DNA of 16,284 nt from Clostridia bacterium (GTDB lineage: Bacteria > Bacillota_A > Clostridia > Christensenellales > Aristaeellaceae): assembly GCA_025997215.1 (NCBI GenBank), contig BNUH01000060.1:1-16284 (forward strand). The letters run 5' to 3'. Numbering within the stretch: the stretch's first letter is position 1; each line of letters starts with the position of its first letter. The translations under genes were made by a program, and so were the position numbers. Positions 14,839-16,284 of the stretch are shown piece by piece. Under the pieces are notes generated by a model. That model had not been told where the DNA came from. It made no database searches and saw only the letters and a list, made by a program, of their open reading frames with translations.

Positions 14839-15577
14839 GCAGCAGGAGACAGAGTTTAAGAATCGGATTGCAGGGTATACCGTCCCATCGCCCGACGAAC
14901 AAAGAAAGCGGCAAACGATTGCGATTGCTCAGACGGCGCTTTTGGACAACGTTATCACCAAAACGCCGCTCTTGTCCTTGGTGTCGGCGCAAGCAAGGTA
15001 TATTTCAAAACCGCTATGGTTTTTACAGCTTGCGGCGTTATTGGCTACCTGGGTTTTGGGGAATGGGCTTGACGACATACGGCAAGTGGAAACATTTATG
15101 TTTGTTGTCGCGCCGATACTCACGTTCTATACCGTGCCGGAGTTTGTCAAGTCACGGATATATGGAATGAGCGAGTTGGAAATGACCTGCAAAAACAGCC
15201 CCGTTAAAATGGTTATTGCCAAGCTCTTTTTGATAGGGACAGCAAATATTATGGCAATTATCATAATCGCTTTGATATTAAGCAATCGTTATGAGATTGG
15301 CTTTGCAACACTTCTCGCATATGGGCTTTTACCTTTTAATGTAATAAACTGTATTACACTGTTGGCGACAGATATTTTCAAAATAAAGGCTTCTTATGCT
15401 CTCTTGTCTGTATCACTTGTTGCGGCATTGATTTTCGTATTCGGAAGCCAATCCGCTCATTTGCTCCAAGACAGCATAGCGGTATGTAGCTTAGGAAGTG
15501 CAGTATTGCTGATTACACTACTCATATTTTCAATAAAAACAATCAAAGGAAGGCAGGATATATTGGTATGGAACTAA
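14831..15577 (+). CDS. Six-helix membrane protein of a sigma factor/ABC transporter operon
   Basis: 248 aa from TTG 14831, supported by AAGGAGGG (14818-14825) 5 nt upstream. The start lies inside the sigma factor gene and the end overlaps the ABC ATPase gene by 10 nt. A charged cytoplasmic N-terminus of about 55 residues (NRQQETEFKNRIAGYTVPSP) precedes about six hydrophobic helices, including LWFLQLAALLATWVLG, FMFVVAPILTFYTVP, LFLIGTANIMAIIIIALIL and AVLLITLLIFSI. I do not recognise a named family. Its position after an ECF-like sigma factor suggests either a membrane anti-sigma factor, with the N-terminus holding the sigma factor, or an accessory part of the transporter. Both are inferences. 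Confidence 0.75.
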   Translation: MNRQQETEFKNRIAGYTVPSPDEQRKRQTIAIAQTALLDNVITKTPLLSLVSAQARYISKPLWFLQLAALLATWVLGNGLDDIRQVETFMFVVAPILTFYTVPEFVKSRIYGMSELEMTCKNSPVKMVIAKLFLIGTANIMAIIIIALILSNRYEIGFATLLAYGLLPFNVINCITLLATDIFKIKASYALLSVSLVAALIFVFGSQSAHLLQDSIAVCSLGSAVLLITLLIFSIKTIKGRQDILVWN

Positions 15578-16284
15578 CTCTAAATCATCTCACCCGAAAA
15601 TATGGGGAAAAAGCTGCCGTAGACGATTTCTCGGCGGTATGCACTCCAAAAGTGTATGGCTTGCTTGGTGCGAACGGTGCAGGGAAAACAACATTAATGC
15701 GGCTCATATGCGACATTTTGAAACCCACAAGCGGGAGCATTACGCTTGATTGTGTGGGGATAACAAGCCTTGATGAAAGCTATCGTGAAAAGCTCGGCTA
15801 TGACCCGCAGCACTTTGGGTATTACCCGGAGTTTACAGCCTATGACTATATGCTTTATATTGCCGCGCTGAAAGGAATTGTCGGCACAAAGGCAAAAGAT
15901 GAAGCAAAACGGCTCCTTGATACTGTCAGGCTGTCGGATGTGGCGAAGAAAAGAATCAAGACGCTTTCTGGCGGTATGCAGAAACGGCTCGGCATAGCGC
16001 AAGCCATGCTCGGCAACCCCGACATTCTGATATTGGACGAACCTACCGCGGGGCTTGACCCCAAAGAACGCGTGCATTTCCGCAACCTGATTAGCTCTTT
16101 TGCGCCGGGAAAAATCGTGATTCTCTCCACTCACATTGTTTCGGATATAGAGTATATCGCCGCCGAAATCATGATGATGAAGCAAGGTCGCCTTGTTAGT
16201 CGAGGCGACGCACAGAGCATTATAGGTGTTATCGCTGACAGCGTTTGGGAAGCGACAGTCGCGCCTGATGTCGCGGACAAGATA
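15568..16284 (+). CDS. ABC transporter ATP-binding protein, exporter type (3' end outside window)
   Basis: 239 residues visible, continuing past the window edge. ATG 15568 overlaps the preceding gene's end in another frame; the purine-rich AAGGAAGGCAGGA lies upstream. All nucleotide-binding motifs are present: Walker A GANGAGKTT (34-42 with the preceding G), Q-loop Q81, signature LSGGMQKRLG (133-142), Walker B LILDEP (D157, E158) and H-loop H189. The pattern is that of drug, bacteriocin or lantibiotic-immunity ATPases (CcmA/NatA-like), not the MalK/MsmX importer class, since no regulatory C-terminal domain has begun by residue 239. A permease gene is expected just downstream. It forms one operon with the sigma factor and membrane protein. 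Confidence 0.9.
   Translation, partial: MELTLNHLTRKYGEKAAVDDFSAVCTPKVYGLLGANGAGKTTLMRLICDILKPTSGSITLDCVGITSLDESYREKLGYDPQHFGYYPEFTAYDYMLYIAALKGIVGTKAKDEAKRLLDTVRLSDVAKKRIKTLSGGMQKRLGIAQAMLGNPDILILDEPTAGLDPKERVHFRNLISSFAPGKIVILSTHIVSDIEYIAAEIMMMKQGRLVSRGDAQSIIGVIADSVWEATVAPDVADKI

Noticed and set aside
15694..16185. A 163-codon open frame on the minus strand
   Set aside because: It lies antisense within the ABC ATPase gene, whose motifs are all intact, so it is a shadow frame with no ribosome binding site or recognisable domain.
15568..16284. The ABC ATPase as the energy subunit of the sugar importer
   Set aside because: It is on the opposite strand over 6 kb away, in an operon with a sigma factor, and its motifs fit exporter-type ATPases.

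Overview
The window looks like a piece of a Bacillota (Firmicutes, probably clostridial) chromosome or metagenome contig. Signs are the LplB/LplC-type sugar permeases paired with a YesM/YesN-type two-component system, purine-rich Shine-Dalgarno sites, TTG/GTG starts and a sigma factor/membrane protein/ABC cluster. An intact carbohydrate-uptake locus is flanked on both sides by mobile-element debris.

Left edge (1-1883). The C-terminal end of a phage tail tape measure protein runs in from outside. It converges with a compact RelE-type toxin / ribbon-helix-helix antitoxin operon on the minus strand, which has a clear promoter and a palindromic candidate operator. Next is a 3'-truncated IS701-like transposase and unassigned sequence, then an intrinsic terminator that closes the sugar operon.

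Core (1851-12994). A minus-strand operon runs from 9399 to 1913: two permeases, a large solute-binding protein, an intracellular GH63-like glycosidase, a Gfo/Idh/MocA oxidoreductase and a TIM-barrel sugar isomerase/epimerase. Diverging from it is a plus-strand sensor kinase / AraC-type response regulator pair. The 250 bp between them holds two opposed promoters, each with a 17 bp spacer, and three copies of an 18 bp direct repeat (CTRG-N2-TATCATACATMG) spaced 40 and 22 bp apart. These are the best candidates for regulator binding sites. The simplest reading is that an extracellular oligosaccharide or glycoside is sensed by the kinase, imported, hydrolysed in the cytoplasm, and one product is oxidised and isomerised. 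The transporter ATPase is not encoded here. The substrate cannot be read from the sequence.

Right part (12995-14289). About 1.3 kb holds no intact gene: an 11 bp inverted repeat, an unassigned open frame, a tRNA T-arm-like fragment, and a frameshifted internal fragment of a large serine recombinase.

Right edge (14290-16284). A tightly overlapping plus-strand operon encodes an ECF-like sigma factor, a six-helix membrane protein and an ABC exporter-type ATPase that runs off the window. It resembles self-regulated transporter/immunity modules and is unrelated to the sugar locus.
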